DNA from: CAYVXE01 sp964455375
Lineage (GTDB): Bacteria > Zhuqueibacterota > Zhuqueibacteria > Oceanimicrobiales > Oceanimicrobiaceae
Length of the DNA: 41,953 nucleotides
Assembly: GCA_964455375.1 (NCBI GenBank)
Contig: CAYVXE010000030.1
Span: 1 to 41,953, forward strand
Reading direction: 5' to 3'
The translations under genes were made by a program, and so were the position numbers. Below are positions 40,854 through 41,953 of the stretch, in pieces. Below the pieces are notes generated by a model. It was not told where the DNA came from. It searched no databases and saw only the letters and a list, made by a program, of their open reading frames with translations. Every line of letters starts with the position of its first letter. The first letter of the stretch is position 1.

Positions 40854-41953
40854 ATGACGGAAAAAAAAATACCAAGGCAAGTAAAAGTACTATCCTATGT
40901 GAGTCTGTTTACTGATATTGCCAGTGAAATGCTCTATCCTGTTACACCTATCTTTTTAACTGCAATTTTGGGCGCTTCAATGTCTGTAGTCGGTGCAATT
41001 GAAGGAGCCGCTTCAATTATTGCCGGTGTGTTAAAAGGATTTATAGGAAATTTATCCGATAAAATCGGTAAACGCGCTTTGTTTGTTAGAATTGGGTACA
41101 CGCTTTCAGCTATTGCCAAACCGCTTCCAGGATTGTTTCCTCATATATCCGCTGTTGTGATATTTCGTACAAGTGACAGAGTCGGAAAGGGAATAAGAAC
41201 CGCACCGCGTGATGCGCTTTTAGGCAGTTATTCAGATGAGAACACAACCGGTACCATTTTTGGTTTTCATCGTGCTATGGATACTGTCGGTGCGGCGTTG
41301 GGTCCACTGCTTGCGTTAGGACTTCTTTATTACTTTAACAACGATTACAAACTTATATTTTTAATAGCATTTGTTCCGTCTTTAATTGCCGTTTCACTGG
41401 CTTTACTTGTTAAAGATAATTTTATAAACACAACCGTAAAATCAGATAAAAGATATTCTGCTTTTTGGAAGACGGCATCATCAAAATATAAGATGCTTCT
41501 TTTACTTGTAACTATATTTTCATTGGTAAACAGCAGTGATGTTTTTTTAATATTAAAAACAAAAGTAATTTCGAATTCGGCTACAATGGCTATTTTGGGT
41601 TATGTCTTTTATAATATTGTTTATGCCGGTTTTTCATACCCGTTAGGTAAATTGTCGGATAAATACGGCAAGAAAAAAATATACTCCGGCGGACTTTTAA
41701 TGTTTTCATTGGTATATCTCGGTTTTGCGACTTTGGGAAGTGTTTATATTATTTGGATTTTATTTGCATTATACGGTATTTATGCCGCAGCAACAGAAGG
41801 AATTGTTAAAGCCTGGGTATCGGATTTAATTCCAGATGAGTTTAGAGGTTCCGCAATAGGACTTTTAACTATGTGCTCAAGTTTGGCAATTATGCTCGGC
41901 TCTTTTTTAGCCGGTGTTTTATGGGATCAGTTCGGCGCCGAAGCACCTTTTCT
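40854..41953 (+). CDS. MFS transporter, 3' end beyond the window
   Basis: A frame opens at ATG 40854 (MTEKKIPRQVKVLSYVSLF) and runs without a stop to the window end, 366 codons. Features: many hydrophobic helices, two copies of the MFS loop motif (GNLSDKIGKR after helix 2 and GKLSDKYGKKK in the second half) and SDRVGKGIRTAPRDALLG, a string typical of an MFS subgroup found with metal or multidrug resistance genes. The substrate is unknown. Codon choice is more AT-rich than in the central genes. There is no clear Shine-Dalgarno. Confidence 0.9.
   Translation, partial: MTEKKIPRQVKVLSYVSLFTDIASEMLYPVTPIFLTAILGASMSVVGAIEGAASIIAGVLKGFIGNLSDKIGKRALFVRIGYTLSAIAKPLPGLFPHISAVVIFRTSDRVGKGIRTAPRDALLGSYSDENTTGTIFGFHRAMDTVGAALGPLLALGLLYYFNNDYKLIFLIAFVPSLIAVSLALLVKDNFINTTVKSDKRYSAFWKTASSKYKMLLLLVTIFSLVNSSDVFLILKTKVISNSATMAILGYVFYNIVYAGFSYPLGKLSDKYGKKKIYSGGLLMFSLVYLGFATLGSVYIIWILFALYGIYAAATEGIVKAWVSDLIPDEFRGSAIGLLTMCSSLAIMLGSFLAGVLWDQFGAEAPF

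Overview
The window is a piece of a Gram-negative bacterial chromosome, probably a metagenome or draft scaffold because it contains a run of exactly 100 N (11130-11229). Outer-membrane barrels, lipoproteins with lipoboxes, SPOR and LysM proteins, a DUF6702 protein and a peptidase/PD40-propeller/Omp85-type fusion point to the FCB side of the tree (Calditrichota-, KSB1- or Bacteroidota-like). That placement is inferred from protein style only; there is no rRNA or tRNA in the window. Coding density is moderate, and several gaps hold dispersed non-coding repeats.

Layout. 1-3.2 kb: a Fic-domain AMP-transferase-like protein; the decayed remains of a REP-associated tyrosine transposase (RAYT) between inverted repeats; a 37-residue lysine-rich protein; a glycine-rich RRM protein with a structured leader; and an attC-like palindrome. 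3.2-7.1 kb: a lipoprotein with an NlpC/P60-like Cys/His pair, larB-larC (nickel-pincer cofactor synthesis) and a DUF192 lipoprotein. 7.2-10.8 kb: a probable metal (zinc) uptake operon: DUF2946-like protein, outer-membrane barrel, ZnuA-like binding protein and ZnuB-like permease, with no ATPase gene. 10.9-13.4 kb: a small conserved protein behind a near-consensus promoter, the assembly gap, a metallophosphoesterase whose start is lost in the gap, and a small DoxX-like membrane protein. 13.4-30.2 kb: a long run of envelope proteins: DUF6702, HupE/UreJ-like, M1 and M28 peptidases, a LysM lytic transglycosylase, a tandem M16 peptidase, a HExxH-propeller-barrel fusion, a second lytic transglycosylase and a SPOR-propeller lipoprotein. 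30.2-35.1 kb: threonine ammonia-lyase, fructose-1,6-bisphosphatase and a GH113-like glycosidase fused to what looks like a dead peptidase domain. 35.2-39.1 kb: a Crp/Fnr regulator, an ECF sigma factor and a second M1 peptidase; a perfect TGTGA-N6-TCACA site lies between regulator and sigma gene. 39.2-42 kb: a HigB-like toxin fragment overlapping a HigA-ImmA/IrrE fusion, then an MFS transporter cut by the window end.

How it fits together: most genes serve the envelope (protein and peptidoglycan turnover, metal uptake, outer-membrane assembly), with an embedded regulatory module (Crp-like, ECF sigma, M1 peptidase). The mobile or accessory signals are the RAYT remnant, the attC-like element, a modular dispersed intergenic repeat family (about 6.2-6.6, 23.65-23.85, 32.5-32.6 and 35.1 kb) and the toxin-antitoxin locus. 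No CRISPR array, rRNA, tRNA or intact insertion sequence was seen.
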